Below are positions 42,113 to 50,509 of a stretch of DNA of 64,000 nt, piece after piece (within the stretch, counting starts at the first letter, position 1; every line of letters starts with the position of its first letter). The translations under genes and the position numbers were made by a program. Location of the stretch: contig OZ244557.1 of NCBI GenBank assembly GCA_965217625.1, positions 1,550,001 to 1,614,000 on the forward strand, read 5' to 3'. This stretch comes from TK10-74A sp965217625 (lineage in GTDB: Bacteria; Chloroflexota; Dehalococcoidia; Bin125). Under the pieces are notes generated by a model, which was given only the letters and a program-made list of their open reading frames with translations, was not told where the DNA came from and did no database searches.

Positions 42113-42853
42113 CTATCCGCGCAGCCCGATCGACCGCATCAGCGCCTCGGGCGACTGGCGGCGGCAGGTGAACATGGGGGTGTCGCGCTCGGTGTAGCTC
42201 GTCGAGCGGGACGTGCGCAGCTCCCGCACCAGGGCCAGGAACCGGCCCGGGTTGTCGGCCTCGAAGGCGACGACGAACTCCTGGTCGTCGAGACCGTAGG
42301 AGTAGGTCGTGTTGATCTTGACGTCGTGGTACTTGTGCCCGACGGCGATGTGCTCGTTCATGATCGCCTGACGCTCGGCCTGGGGCAGCTGGTACCAGGC
42401 CTTCGTCTTCACCATCGGGTAGACGAAGAGGTAGTCCGCCGTGCCGCCGTCGTCGCGCAGCCGGTCGCGACCGCCGGCCCCGGCGTGCAGGGGGTTGCTG
42501 TAGATGGAGCGCATGGTCATGGAGAGGAAGGAGTGCGGCCGCTCCAGGGCGGGCCCGACATCAGACCCGAGCAGCGCCCCGTGCCAATCCTGGATCTCGC
42601 CGAGGTCGTCGGAGACCTGCCAGATCAGGAAGTCGGTGTCGGCGCGGGTGCCGACGGTGCTGTAGGTGCGCGTCAGCATGCGCTCGCCGGATCGCTCGAT
42701 GAGGGCCGTCAGCGCCGACGCCAGCGCGGCGCGGTCGGCGGCGGGGGCGACGCGGACGTCGTCGCGCAGCCGGAAGAAGCTGAACTTGACGAACTGCTTG
42801 CCGGTGGCGGGTCCGGCGGCTGCATCCGTGGGGCGGGACTCCGTGGTGGTCAT
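42113..42853 (-). CDS. hemQ: Coproheme decarboxylase HemQ (chlorite dismutase family)
   Basis: A 246-residue chlorite dismutase-family protein. The segment YLFVYPMVKTKAWYQLP carries the HemQ catalytic Tyr (Tyr145) and its Lys. EHIAVGHKYHDVK carries the proximal heme His (His173). HemQ converts coproheme to heme b in the coproporphyrin-dependent pathway typical of monoderm bacteria. The ATG overlaps the stop of the upstream aldo/keto reductase (ATGA). ATG 42853 is clear. No other heme genes are nearby. Confidence 0.9.
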   Translation of the reverse strand: MTTTESRPTDAAAGPATGKQFVKFSFFRLRDDVRVAPAADRAALASALTALIERSGERMLTRTYSTVGTRADTDFLIWQVSDDLGEIQDWHGALLGSDVGPALERPHSFLSMTMRSIYSNPLHAGAGGRDRLRDDGGTADYLFVYPMVKTKAWYQLPQAERQAIMNEHIAVGHKYHDVKINTTYSYGLDDQEFVVAFEADNPGRFLALVRELRTSRSTSYTERDTPMFTCRRQSPEALMRSIGLRG

Positions 42854-43923
42854 CGCGAGGCCGTGCCTCTGGCCGTCCCACTGGCCGCCGTGGCGGTCGC
42901 CTGCCGGCGATGGGTCTCCGGGTTCAGCCCGGCCTCCTGCTCGACCGGCAGCCCGTAGTTCGCGTCGTAGAGCGCCTCGACCGTCGCGGCCTGCGCGTCG
43001 GTCACGTCGGCCACGTCCGACGCGGCGGCGAACTCCAAGAGTTGCTCGCGGTTGTAGATGTTGGGCAGCGCACTCGCCACGAGCGGCTCGCGCAGGACGT
43101 AGCGCAACGCCTTCTGTCCCAGCGTCGCGCCGTCGTCGGTCAGGAAGCGGAGTTGCTCAATCTTCTTGAGGCCGTTCAGCAGCCACGCGCGCGGGCGGTG
43201 GCGGCGGTGGTCGTTCTCGGGGAAGACGGTGTCCTCCGTGTAGTGACCCTCGAGCATGCCCGAGGAGTGGGGCACGCGGACGAGCAGCGAGGTGTTGGAC
43301 TCGCGGGCCGCGCACAGCAGGGCCCGGCCGGGGTCCAACTCCAGGGCGTTGTAGATCATCTGCACGCTGTGGATGGGGCGCTGCGTCATCGCGAATTCGC
43401 CCTCCTCCTGCCAGCCGATGGCCGGCCCCAGCGCCACGCCGATGGAGCGCACGTGGCCCTCGCGCTGCACCTTGTCGAGGAAGGTCCAGAGGTCGTCGCG
43501 CTGGAGGGCGTCCATGCGCGGATTGTGCAGCTGCCAGTGGTCGATGCGATCGGTGCCCAGACGCCGCAGGGAGCCGCGCAGCGCCTTTTCGAGGAAGGCG
43601 GGGTCCCAGCAGTGCTGCGCCTCCTGATGCCCGGCCTGACGGTCGGCGGCGCGCCGCTGCCAGTCGTAGCCGAGCTTCGCGCCGATCACGATCTTGTCGC
43701 GCGCCGCGCCGGGGAAGGCGTGCGCCAGCACGGTCTCGCCGCGCCCATTGCCGTAGGTCTCGGCGGTGTCGAAGAAGGTGACGCCGAGGTCGACCGCCTC
43801 CTGCATCAGCGCGGCGGCTTCGTCGTCGCTGAAGGCGCCCCACCAGCCGGCGGCGACCGTCCAGACGCCGAAGCCCACCTCCGACACGTCGATGTCGGTC
43901 CCGGCGATGCGGCGATATCGCAT
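42850..43923 (-). CDS. Aldo/keto reductase family protein
   Basis: A 357-residue aldo/keto reductase. The N-terminus MRYRRIAGTDIDVSEVGFGVWTVAAGWWG leads into the TIM barrel; catalytic Asp is in FDTAETYGNGRGE with the Tyr four to five residues later, Lys in GAKLGY and His in DHWQLHNP. It reduces carbonyls with NADPH. The C-terminal 30 residues are Ala/Thr-rich and probably flexible. ATG 43923 follows GGAGG. It is co-translated with hemQ. Confidence 0.9.
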   Translation of the reverse strand: MRYRRIAGTDIDVSEVGFGVWTVAAGWWGAFSDDEAAALMQEAVDLGVTFFDTAETYGNGRGETVLAHAFPGAARDKIVIGAKLGYDWQRRAADRQAGHQEAQHCWDPAFLEKALRGSLRRLGTDRIDHWQLHNPRMDALQRDDLWTFLDKVQREGHVRSIGVALGPAIGWQEEGEFAMTQRPIHSVQMIYNALELDPGRALLCAARESNTSLLVRVPHSSGMLEGHYTEDTVFPENDHRRHRPRAWLLNGLKKIEQLRFLTDDGATLGQKALRYVLREPLVASALPNIYNREQLLEFAAASDVADVTDAQAATVEALYDANYGLPVEQEAGLNPETHRRQATATAASGTARGTASR

Positions 43924-43951
43924 GCGGCCTCCTTCGTGCGGCGCGTCGCCC

Positions 43952-43980
43952 AGCCTACGAGGGCGGATTCGCCCCAGCAA
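43952..43980 (-). promoter_or_regulatory. Promoter TTGCTG-17-TAGGCT
   Basis: On the minus strand TTGCTG (43980-43975) is separated by 17 bases from TAGGCT (43957-43952), 28 bases before ATG 43923. This is one of the best -35/-10 pairs in the window. Confidence 0.55.
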
Positions 43981-43998
43981 TACATCCCCGCGGGACGG

Positions 43999-44004
43999 TA
44001 GGCT
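43999..44004 (+). promoter_or_regulatory. -10 element TAGGCT, near-leaderless
   Basis: TAGGCT with ten bases to ATG 44015 and no ribosome-binding site. It is divergent from the aldo/keto reductase promoter. Confidence 0.45.
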
Positions 44005-44014
44005 GTCACGGATC

Positions 44015-44542
44015 ATGTGCCCCGATCCCTGCCCTGCGCCCGACCCCCAAACCGCCGCGGCGGAGCGACTCGTCTTCGCGCAGCTCGACGCGCTGGGCGT
44101 CGCGTATGAGCGCATGGCCTGCGACCCGGCGCTGGCCGACACGGAGCAGTTCTGCGCTCACTACGGCATCGACCCGGCGGCGTCCGGCAACACGATCATC
44201 GTGGGGTCGCGGCGCGAGCCGCGCCAGTTCTCGGCCTGCCTCGTGACGGCGACGCAACGCCTTGACGTGAACCGCACGATGCGCCGGCTGATGGGCGTGC
44301 GCAAGTTGTCGTTCGCGAGCGCCGACGACACGGTCGCGCTGACGGGGATGCTGATCGGCGGCGTGACGCTGTTCGGCCTGCCCGACGACCTGCCGAAGTA
44401 CATCGACGCGTCGCTGCTGACGCTGCCGGAGATCGTGATCGGCGGGGGAAGCCGCTCGTGCAAGCTGCGGCTCGCGCCGGGCGAACTGCGCAAGATCCCA
44501 GGCCTGGAGGTCGTGGAGGGGTTGGCGCTGCCGCGCGGGTGA
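44015..44542 (+). CDS. YbaK/EbsC-type aminoacyl-tRNA deacylase
   Basis: A 175-residue YbaK/ProRS-editing-domain protein. Seen are the CAHYGIDPAASGNTIIVGSR stretch, LVTATQRLDVNRTMRRLMGVRKLSFAS with the catalytic-type Lys, and GMLIGGVTLFGLPDDLPKYIDASLL. Such proteins hydrolyse mischarged tRNAs (for example Cys- or Ala-tRNA-Pro). ATG 44015 is the plausible start; a TAGGCT -10 is only ten bases upstream. Which tRNA is edited is unknown. Confidence 0.85.
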   Translation: MCPDPCPAPDPQTAAAERLVFAQLDALGVAYERMACDPALADTEQFCAHYGIDPAASGNTIIVGSRREPRQFSACLVTATQRLDVNRTMRRLMGVRKLSFASADDTVALTGMLIGGVTLFGLPDDLPKYIDASLLTLPEIVIGGGSRSCKLRLAPGELRKIPGLEVVEGLALPRG

Positions 44543-44795
44543 GGTTCCGGCCGGCCCCCGGGGGAGGGGCGTGTCGCGAAGGCGCCGATCGCCGTCGGCG
44601 CGCGTGGCGCGCCGGGAGCGTGCACGATCTTGCACCCATATGCACGAATTCAGCGGGTTGGGCGGGGAGTGAGCGAGGGGTGGGACCGGGGTGGGCACGG
44701 GAGACGCACCGCCGCTCCTGCCCGGAGCGACCGCTGTCCGCGTGCCTCCATCGCAGTATAGCGGATACGCGGCGAGGTGGCTAGCCGCCGCCTCG
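44543..44795. other. Non-coding region with phased TGCAC motifs
   Basis: No gene is supported. TGCACGA (44621-44627), TGCACCC (44631-44637) and TGCACGA (44641-44647) repeat at an exact 10-base pitch, one helical turn, as regulator sites do. A TATACT on the minus strand (44760-44755) is an unassigned -10-like hexamer. Otherwise nothing is seen. Confidence 0.45.
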
Positions 44796-44933
44796 ACCTC
44801 ACCCCCTCTCCAACTGAAGCGCTGGAGAGGGGGAACCGGAAGGGAAAGGGGGCGAGAGTCCGGGGTCGGCGCCCCGGCTTCACCGCCGCTCCCTCTGATC
44901 CCCCCGCTCCATTGCCGAGCAATGGAGCGGGGG
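44796..44933. repeat. C/G-rich palindromic repeat element, copy 3 (three hairpins)
   Basis: Hairpin A is CCCCCTCTCCA (44802-44812) / TGGAGAGGGGG (44823-44833). Hairpin B is CCGGGG (44860-44865) / CCCCGG (44872-44877). Hairpin C is CCCCCGCTCCATTGC (44901-44915) / its complement (44919-44933) with a CGA loop, 15 perfect base pairs. The CCTCACCCCCTCTCC start links it to copies 1 and 2. It ends directly before the promoter of the stalked binding protein, as copy 1 does. Confidence 0.8.
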
Positions 44934-44963
44934 TTGGGGGGCACACTTGTAATATGCCATACT
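44934..44963 (+). promoter_or_regulatory. Putative promoter of the second stalked binding protein
   Basis: TTGGGG (44934-44939), an 18-base spacer, then CATACT (44958-44963), eight bases before the 58-base leader shared with the paralogue at 5983. It is weaker than consensus; the comparison with TATACT at 5912 is the main support. Confidence 0.45.
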
Positions 44964-45029
44964 GTGCGCACGCTCCGGCACCGGGCCGTCCCACATGAGG
45001 CCAGCCCGGAACCCAGAAAGGGGATTGTC

Positions 45030-47069
45030 ATGAGCGACCGCAACTATTGGACCACCCTGCGACAGCGGAAGATCTCACGCCGCACCATGTTGGGAGCCAG
45101 CGCCAAAGCCGGCGTTGGTGTAGCCGGCCTCGCGCTCGTCGGCTGCGGCGATGACGACGACGACGGGGGCGCGGGCGACGCGGCTGCCGCCGAGGCCGCC
45201 GCCGCCGCCGGCGACTCCAGCGCCGCCGCCGCGGCGGCCGAACGCGCGGCCGCGGCCGCGGAGGACGCTGCCGCTGCTGCTGCCGCCGCTGGGGATGCCG
45301 GCGCCGCCGCGGTCGCCGAGGCTGCGGCTGCGGCGGCCACCGCCGCCGCCGAAGCGGCTCGCGAGGCCGGCGCCGAGCAGGCGCAAGCCGCCGCCGCCGC
45401 CGCTGCGGCGGCCGCCGCCGCCGCCGAGGACGCGGCGCAGGCCGCCCGCGAGGCCGCCGACGCCGCCACCATGGCCGACGAGGAGGACGCGCCGGCCGCC
45501 GCCGGCGAGATCGACACCGAGGCCACGCTGCGCATCGCGGTGGCGGGCGATCAGGGCGGCCTGGATCCGCAGCGCGCCGGCAGCCAGACCAACTACTGGA
45601 ACTCGTACCAAATCTTCGACAGCGGCGTTCGTCCCCATGCCGAGACCGGGTCCGCCACGGCCAACCTCTACACGTGGGAGATCCCAGACGCGGTGACCTA
45701 CGTCTTCACCATCTTGCCGGGCATTTCCTGGCACAACGGCGCCCCGCTGCTGGCGGAGGACATCATCTTCACCCACGAGCGCGTCGGCAGCATTGCCGAG
45801 TACCACACGGGTGGCGCGACCTCGGACCACCCGGCCGGCTGGGCCAGCGCCCGCGAGCCATACGGTGCGCAGCATTGGGCCAGCTATGAGGTGCTGGACG
45901 ACCAGACGTTCGTCACCGTGACCACCGCGCCGGACGCCACCCACCTCGGATCGGCCATGCGGACCCCCCTCGTCATGTCGAAGTCGGATACGGAGACCCG
46001 CGGAGATGCGGCGGTGGACCAGTCGCCCATGGGCACGGGGAACATGCGCTTCGTCAGTCACGCGGAGGACACCGACTTCGTGTTCACGCGCAACGAGCAG
46101 TACCACCGGGAGTGGAGCCGGGAGCCCAGCCCGGCGGCGAAGACGTCCTACAAGGACGTGCTCCATCTGGTCCGCCCGGAGCCGCTGTCCCGCATCGCCG
46201 GCATTGAGGCCGGCGAGCTGGACGCGGCGTACAGCATGGCGGCGGACATCGCCAGGCCGCTGGAAGACGACCCGAGCTTCCAGGTCATCTGGGGCTATGC
46301 GGGCCAGGGCAACATGCACCTGATTCCCAACCTGCACATCACGGAGACCGATGGGGCGCCCAACCCCTTCCTCGACATCCGCGTCCGGCAAGCCGCCAAC
46401 CACGCGGTCAACAAGGACGCGATCATCCAGACCCTGCTGGTGGGGACCGAGGGCTACTCGTACGGGCACTGGGCCGGTACGTCCCACTTCCCGAAGGCCG
46501 CGCTGGACGCGATTGGGCCCTACGCCTACGACCCGGATCTGGCCAAGGCCCTGCTCGCCGAGGCCGGGTACCCGGACGGCTTCTCCTACACGCTGCACCT
46601 GCCGACCGACTACGCCCCCCAGTACCCGACGATCGCGTTGGTCATTCAGCAGGACTTCGCGGCCGTGGGGATCGACCTTGAGCTGCGCGAGTACCCCAGC
46701 GGCGAGTTCTTCGCCACGACCCGCACCAAAGAGGTGCCGGGCCTCTATTTCTTCCAGTCCAACCTCAACACGGAGCCGGAGAGCGTGCTCGGATCGACGA
46801 CCCGCCCGGACGGAAACGGGACCTACGCCCTCGCGCCCTTCCCGGAGATGCAGCCGCTGTATGAGGCGCAGAAGACCGCCACCGACCCCGACGACCGCGA
46901 TGTCGCGATGGAGGAACTCCTGGTCACGCACTATCTGAACGCGTCGTACGTCTACCTGACGGAGCTCTTCGGGGCCGCGGTGCTGGCCCCCAACGTCGAG
47001 TGGAACGTGGGCGCAGCCCAAGCGCGTAACCATCACTCGCTGTACCAGATCAACGTGTTCAGGACCTAG
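45030..47069 (+). CDS. ABC transporter solute-binding lipoprotein (SBP_bac_5) with alanine-rich stalk
   Basis: A 679-residue family 5 binding protein. Twin-arginine SRRTML (Arg17-Arg18) and lipobox LVGC with Cys39 predict Tat export and lipidation. Residues about 48-150 are an Ala-rich stalk, about half the length of that in the paralogue at 5983. The binding domain starts near residue 165 (TLRIAVAG) with the family stretches EDIIFTHER, DIRVRQAANHAVNKDAI and KALLAEAGYPDGF. The permease genes follow on the same strand after a strong hairpin. ATG 45030 has AAAGGGGA upstream. Ligand unknown. Confidence 0.92.
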   Translation: MSDRNYWTTLRQRKISRRTMLGASAKAGVGVAGLALVGCGDDDDDGGAGDAAAAEAAAAAGDSSAAAAAAERAAAAAEDAAAAAAAAGDAGAAAVAEAAAAAATAAAEAAREAGAEQAQAAAAAAAAAAAAAEDAAQAAREAADAATMADEEDAPAAAGEIDTEATLRIAVAGDQGGLDPQRAGSQTNYWNSYQIFDSGVRPHAETGSATANLYTWEIPDAVTYVFTILPGISWHNGAPLLAEDIIFTHERVGSIAEYHTGGATSDHPAGWASAREPYGAQHWASYEVLDDQTFVTVTTAPDATHLGSAMRTPLVMSKSDTETRGDAAVDQSPMGTGNMRFVSHAEDTDFVFTRNEQYHREWSREPSPAAKTSYKDVLHLVRPEPLSRIAGIEAGELDAAYSMAADIARPLEDDPSFQVIWGYAGQGNMHLIPNLHITETDGAPNPFLDIRVRQAANHAVNKDAIIQTLLVGTEGYSYGHWAGTSHFPKAALDAIGPYAYDPDLAKALLAEAGYPDGFSYTLHLPTDYAPQYPTIALVIQQDFAAVGIDLELREYPSGEFFATTRTKEVPGLYFFQSNLNTEPESVLGSTTRPDGNGTYALAPFPEMQPLYEAQKTATDPDDRDVAMEELLVTHYLNASYVYLTELFGAAVLAPNVEWNVGAAQARNHHSLYQINVFRT

Positions 47070-47076
47070 AAGGGCT

Positions 47077-47143
47077 CGCCGGACACACGCTGGAGCAGCC
47101 GCCGCAAGGCGGCTGCTCTGGCTGCGATACCGTCTGTCCGGCG
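47077..47143 (+). terminator. Nested hairpin between binding protein and permease genes (attenuator)
   Basis: Outer arms CGCCGGACA (47077-47085) / TGTCCGGCG (47135-47143) enclose GAGCAGCCGCC-GCAA-GGCGGCTGCTC (47093-47118), an 11-bp stem with a GNRA loop. Located eight bases after the binding-protein stop and 30 before the permease ATG, it would let the binding protein be made in excess or protect its mRNA 3' end. Confidence 0.7.
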
Positions 47144-47173
47144 CCTCGCCGGCGCGCGTGGAGCGGGCTCCCG

Positions 47174-48106
47174 ATGCAGTTCTGGAACTTCCTCGCGGTC
47201 CGTCTGCTGCAGGCGTTCGTCGTCGTCTTCATCGTTGCCAGCCTCGTCTTCCTCGTCTCCCGCATCGTCGGGCATCCCGAGGAGTTCCTCGCCTCCCCTG
47301 ACGCCACAACCGAGGACATCGAAAACATCAAGGAACGCTTCGGCCTGAACGACTCGATCCTTGTCCAGTACGGGCGCTTCCTCGGTGAGCTTGCGCAGGG
47401 CGACTTCGGGCATTCCTTCGTGGGCGGCGGGGCCTCGACGATTTCCTCGATCGGCGACCGCGCGTTGAACACGTTCAAGCTGGGCGTCGCGGCCCTCGCC
47501 TTCGCGATCGCGACGGCGGTCCCGCTGGGCGTGGCGGCCGGGCTCAAGCGTGGACGCTCGCTCGACTGGCTGGCGCGCTCGCTCGCCGTCGTCGGCCAGG
47601 CGGTGCCGGGCTTCTGGCTGGGCCTGATGATGATCTTCTTCTTCGCCGTGCGGCTGGGCTGGTTCCCGACCGGTGGCGCCGACGGATGGAAGGCCTTGAT
47701 TCTGCCGGCGGTCTCGCTGGGCATGCTGGAGATGGCCGCGATCATGCGGCTGACCCGCTCGGGGATGATCGAGGTCATGGACACGGACTTCATTCGCACG
47801 GCCCGCGCCAAGGGCCTGCCGGAGCGCACCGTGATCCTGCGGCACGCGATGCGGCACGCGATGCTGCCCGTCGTCACCATCCTGGGGATCGGGATGGGCC
47901 GCCTGATCGCCGGCTCGGTCATCATCGAGGTGGTCTTCGCCTGGCCCGGCGTGGGGCGGCTGATCATCGATTCGATCGTGCGCTCCGACTTCCCGATGGT
48001 GCAAACGGCGATCATCGTGCTCGCCGCCTCGATCTCCCTGGCCAACGTGCTCGTCGACGTCTCCTACCGGATCATCGATCCGCGCATTCGGGCGGGATCG
48101 CTCTGA
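47174..48106 (+). CDS. ABC transporter permease, DppB/OppB type
   Basis: A 310-residue permease with six hydrophobic segments. The N-terminal segment LLQAFVVVFIVASLVFLVSRIVG, the periplasmic SIGD and VGGGASTISSIGDRALNTFKLG stretch, and the EAA-loop TDFIRTARAKGLPERTVILRHAMRHA identify the DppB class. It forms the channel with the next gene. The stop overlaps the next ATG (TGATG). No ATPase genes follow. Confidence 0.93.
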   Translation: MQFWNFLAVRLLQAFVVVFIVASLVFLVSRIVGHPEEFLASPDATTEDIENIKERFGLNDSILVQYGRFLGELAQGDFGHSFVGGGASTISSIGDRALNTFKLGVAALAFAIATAVPLGVAAGLKRGRSLDWLARSLAVVGQAVPGFWLGLMMIFFFAVRLGWFPTGGADGWKALILPAVSLGMLEMAAIMRLTRSGMIEVMDTDFIRTARAKGLPERTVILRHAMRHAMLPVVTILGIGMGRLIAGSVIIEVVFAWPGVGRLIIDSIVRSDFPMVQTAIIVLAASISLANVLVDVSYRIIDPRIRAGSL

Positions 48107-48999
48107 TGGCGCGAGAATCGGCCGCCACCCTGGCACTGCCCGTCCTTGAGCGCCGCCGGCCGCGCAACTGGCGCCGCTACGTGGGCCTCTCGGTTCCCGC
48201 CACCATCGCGGTCGTCTTCGTCTTCTGCGGCGCCTTCGCGGGGCTGCTGGCCCCACACGAGCCCAACTTCATCAGTCTCTTTGACCGGCTGCAGCCGCCC
48301 GTCTTCGACGGCGGCGCCTGGGACTACCCCCTGGGGACCGACGAGCTGGGCCGCGATATGCTCAGCCGTCTCCTGCACGGCGCCCAGGTGTCGCTCATCG
48401 TCGTGGCGATCGTGGTGCCCGGCGCGGCCGTGATCGGGACCCTGATCGGCATGGTGTCGGGCTGGGTGGGTGGCGTCATCGGCAGGCTGTTGATGCGGAT
48501 CACCGACATCCAGCTGGCGCTGCCATCGATCCTCTTCGCCGTGCTGCTGGGCAGCATCTTCGGGCCCAGCCTGCGCAACGTGATCATCATTCTCCTGCTT
48601 TGGACGTGGTCCGCGTACTCCCGATTGGTGCGAGCGGAGGTCATCTCGCTGCGCGAGCGCGACTTCGTGACGGCCTCGCGGGCGGTTGGGGCGAGCGGGT
48701 TCTGGATCATGCGCAAGCACCTGTTCCCCAACATCGTCAATACGATCGTGATCGTCATGACGTTGGAGATCGCGATCGTGATCCTGGCGGAGGCGGCGCT
48801 GAGCTTCCTGGGCGTTGGCGTCCCCGCGGGAACGGCGTCGTGGGGCCGCATGATCACGGACGCCCGCAGCTTCATGAATCAGTCGTGGTGGATGATCTGG
48901 CTGCCGGGCATCGCGCTGATGGTCGTCTCGTTCACGGGCAACCTGATGGGCGACTGGCTCCGCGACGCCCTCGACCCCCGGCTGCGGCACGTGCGCTAG
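48106..48999 (+). CDS. ABC transporter permease, DppC/OppC type
   Basis: A 297-residue permease. After an N-terminal cytosolic part comes a first membrane segment (SVPATIAVVFVFCGAFAGLLA). Then there is the DppC landmark PLGTDELGRDMLSRLLHGAQVSL and the EAA-loop RDFVTASRAVGASGFWIMRKHLFPN. Five to six membrane segments are visible. It is translationally coupled to the DppB-type gene. The cognate ATPases (DppD/DppF) are not in the window, so they must be elsewhere or shared. Confidence 0.93.
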   Translation: MARESAATLALPVLERRRPRNWRRYVGLSVPATIAVVFVFCGAFAGLLAPHEPNFISLFDRLQPPVFDGGAWDYPLGTDELGRDMLSRLLHGAQVSLIVVAIVVPGAAVIGTLIGMVSGWVGGVIGRLLMRITDIQLALPSILFAVLLGSIFGPSLRNVIIILLLWTWSAYSRLVRAEVISLRERDFVTASRAVGASGFWIMRKHLFPNIVNTIVIVMTLEIAIVILAEAALSFLGVGVPAGTASWGRMITDARSFMNQSWWMIWLPGIALMVVSFTGNLMGDWLRDALDPRLRHVR

Positions 49000-49030
49000 C
49001 GTCGCGGCGGCCGGACCGCCCGGCCGTCTG

Positions 49031-49088
49031 CCCGAGACGCGAACCGGCCGCCCCTTACGGGGCGGCCGGTTGGTCTCTGCGTCTCGGG
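49031..49088. terminator. Nested bidirectional terminator hairpin
   Basis: Outer arms CCCGAGACGC (49031-49040) / GCGTCTCGGG (49079-49088) enclose AACCGGCCGCCCC (49042-49054) / GGGGCGGCCGGTT (49059-49071) with a TTAC loop. It sits between the convergent permease and thiolase genes and fits both transcripts. Its two-level design resembles the hairpin at 47077-47143. Confidence 0.75.
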
Positions 49089-49089
49089 A

Positions 49090-50391
49090 CTAGACCGATT
49101 CGAGGATCGTCGAGATGCCCATGCCGGCGCCGATGCACTGCGTGGCGAGGCCGTAACGCGCCCCGGAGCGCTTCATCTCGCGGCCGAGCGTGTGCACGAG
49201 ACGGGTGCCGGTCGCGCCCAGCGGGTGGCCGATGGCCACGGAGCCGCCGTTGACGTTGACCTTCTCCATGGGGATGCCGAGCTCGGCCATGCTGGGGATC
49301 ACCTGCGCCGCGAAGGCCTCGTTGAACTCCACGCGGTCGATCTGGTCGGCGGTGATGCCCGCGTGCTCGAGCGCCTTGCGCGTCGCCGGGACGGGGCCCA
49401 GGCCCATGAGCTGCGGCTTCACGCCGGCCACGCCGAAGCCGATGATGCGGGCCAGCGGCTCCATGCCCAGTTCCTTGGCCTTGTCCTCGTTCATCAGCAG
49501 GGCGGCGGTGACGCCGTCGTTGGTGGGGCAGGAGTTACCCGCCGTGATGACGAGTTCGCGGTCGCCGTAGCTGGTGATGCCCTTGACGTTCCGCAGCGTG
49601 GACAGGGTCTCCATGTTGGTGCCGGGGCGGTAGCCCTCGTCGCGCGTGACGAGGACCGTCTCGCCGTGCTGACTCAGGTCCACGCTGCCGTCGTCGTTCA
49701 TGACCGGCCGCTCGGTCTCGTAGGGGACGATCTCGTCCTCGTAGAAGCCCGCGGCCAGGGCCTCGCCGTACTTGCGGTGGCTGTCGACGGCGAACTGGTC
49801 GAGTTGTTCGCGCGTGAGGTTGTAGGTGTCGGCCACGTTCTGCGCGGTCTGCACCATCGACAAGACCGGGTCGGAGTCGAGGATGAAGTCCGGGATCTCC
49901 TGCGCGAAGTACTCCGCGTGGTCCTGCGCCATATTGCGCTGGACATCGTTCATGTCGTGGCGGGCCTCATTGAAGGACGTGATGCGGTTGCCCTCGCTGC
50001 CGCCGCCGCCGAGCTGGCGCCCCATGCGCTCCGCGCCCATGGAGATGCCGATCTTCGTCGCGCCGACCATGATGCCCTGGGCGATGCGGTGCAGGGACTC
50101 CATGCTGCTGCCGCACTGCCGCGACACATCGAAGGTGCAAACGGACTCCGGCAGGCCGGCCAGCCGGGCCATGTGGTTGCCCCCGAAGCCGCCGAACTCC
50201 GCGACGCCGCCCACGTTGCCGAGGCCGACCTCCTCGATCTCCATGGGGTCGAGTTGCGGGTTGCGCTCCAGGAGCGCCTTCAGCACCTGGACGCCGATCT
50301 CGTCCAGGCGGGTTGCGGCGAAGCCGCCGCGTCCACCCTTCGTGAACGGCGACCGCACGCCGTCGACCAGTACTACGTTCTGCAGATCCAT
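49090..50391 (-). CDS. Acetyl-CoA acetyltransferase-type thiolase
   Basis: A 433-residue thiolase. Catalytic residues are seen as Cys93 in RQCGSSMESLH, His in AIGHPLGATGTR and the proton-shuttle Cys in QCIGAGMG. It joins two acyl-CoAs or cleaves 3-ketoacyl-CoA. ATG 50391 follows GAGGAGACCG. The 433-residue length and GGGGSEGNRITS loop suggest a degradative (FadA/Fad-type) rather than biosynthetic thiolase. Unlike the thiolase-like protein at 35080 it has all active-site residues. Confidence 0.93.
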   Translation of the reverse strand: MDLQNVVLVDGVRSPFTKGGRGGFAATRLDEIGVQVLKALLERNPQLDPMEIEEVGLGNVGGVAEFGGFGGNHMARLAGLPESVCTFDVSRQCGSSMESLHRIAQGIMVGATKIGISMGAERMGRQLGGGGSEGNRITSFNEARHDMNDVQRNMAQDHAEYFAQEIPDFILDSDPVLSMVQTAQNVADTYNLTREQLDQFAVDSHRKYGEALAAGFYEDEIVPYETERPVMNDDGSVDLSQHGETVLVTRDEGYRPGTNMETLSTLRNVKGITSYGDRELVITAGNSCPTNDGVTAALLMNEDKAKELGMEPLARIIGFGVAGVKPQLMGLGPVPATRKALEHAGITADQIDRVEFNEAFAAQVIPSMAELGIPMEKVNVNGGSVAIGHPLGATGTRLVHTLGREMKRSGARYGLATQCIGAGMGISTILESV

Positions 50392-50509
50392 TCTCGGTCT
50401 CCTCTGTTCGCCCGCAGGCTGCTGGGGCCGCGTCGGCGGCCGTCGATTCCAACGCAGCGTGTTCGCGCCCCGCTGCAGGCGTTCGCTCACGAGGTCCGGG
50501 TGACGGGCG

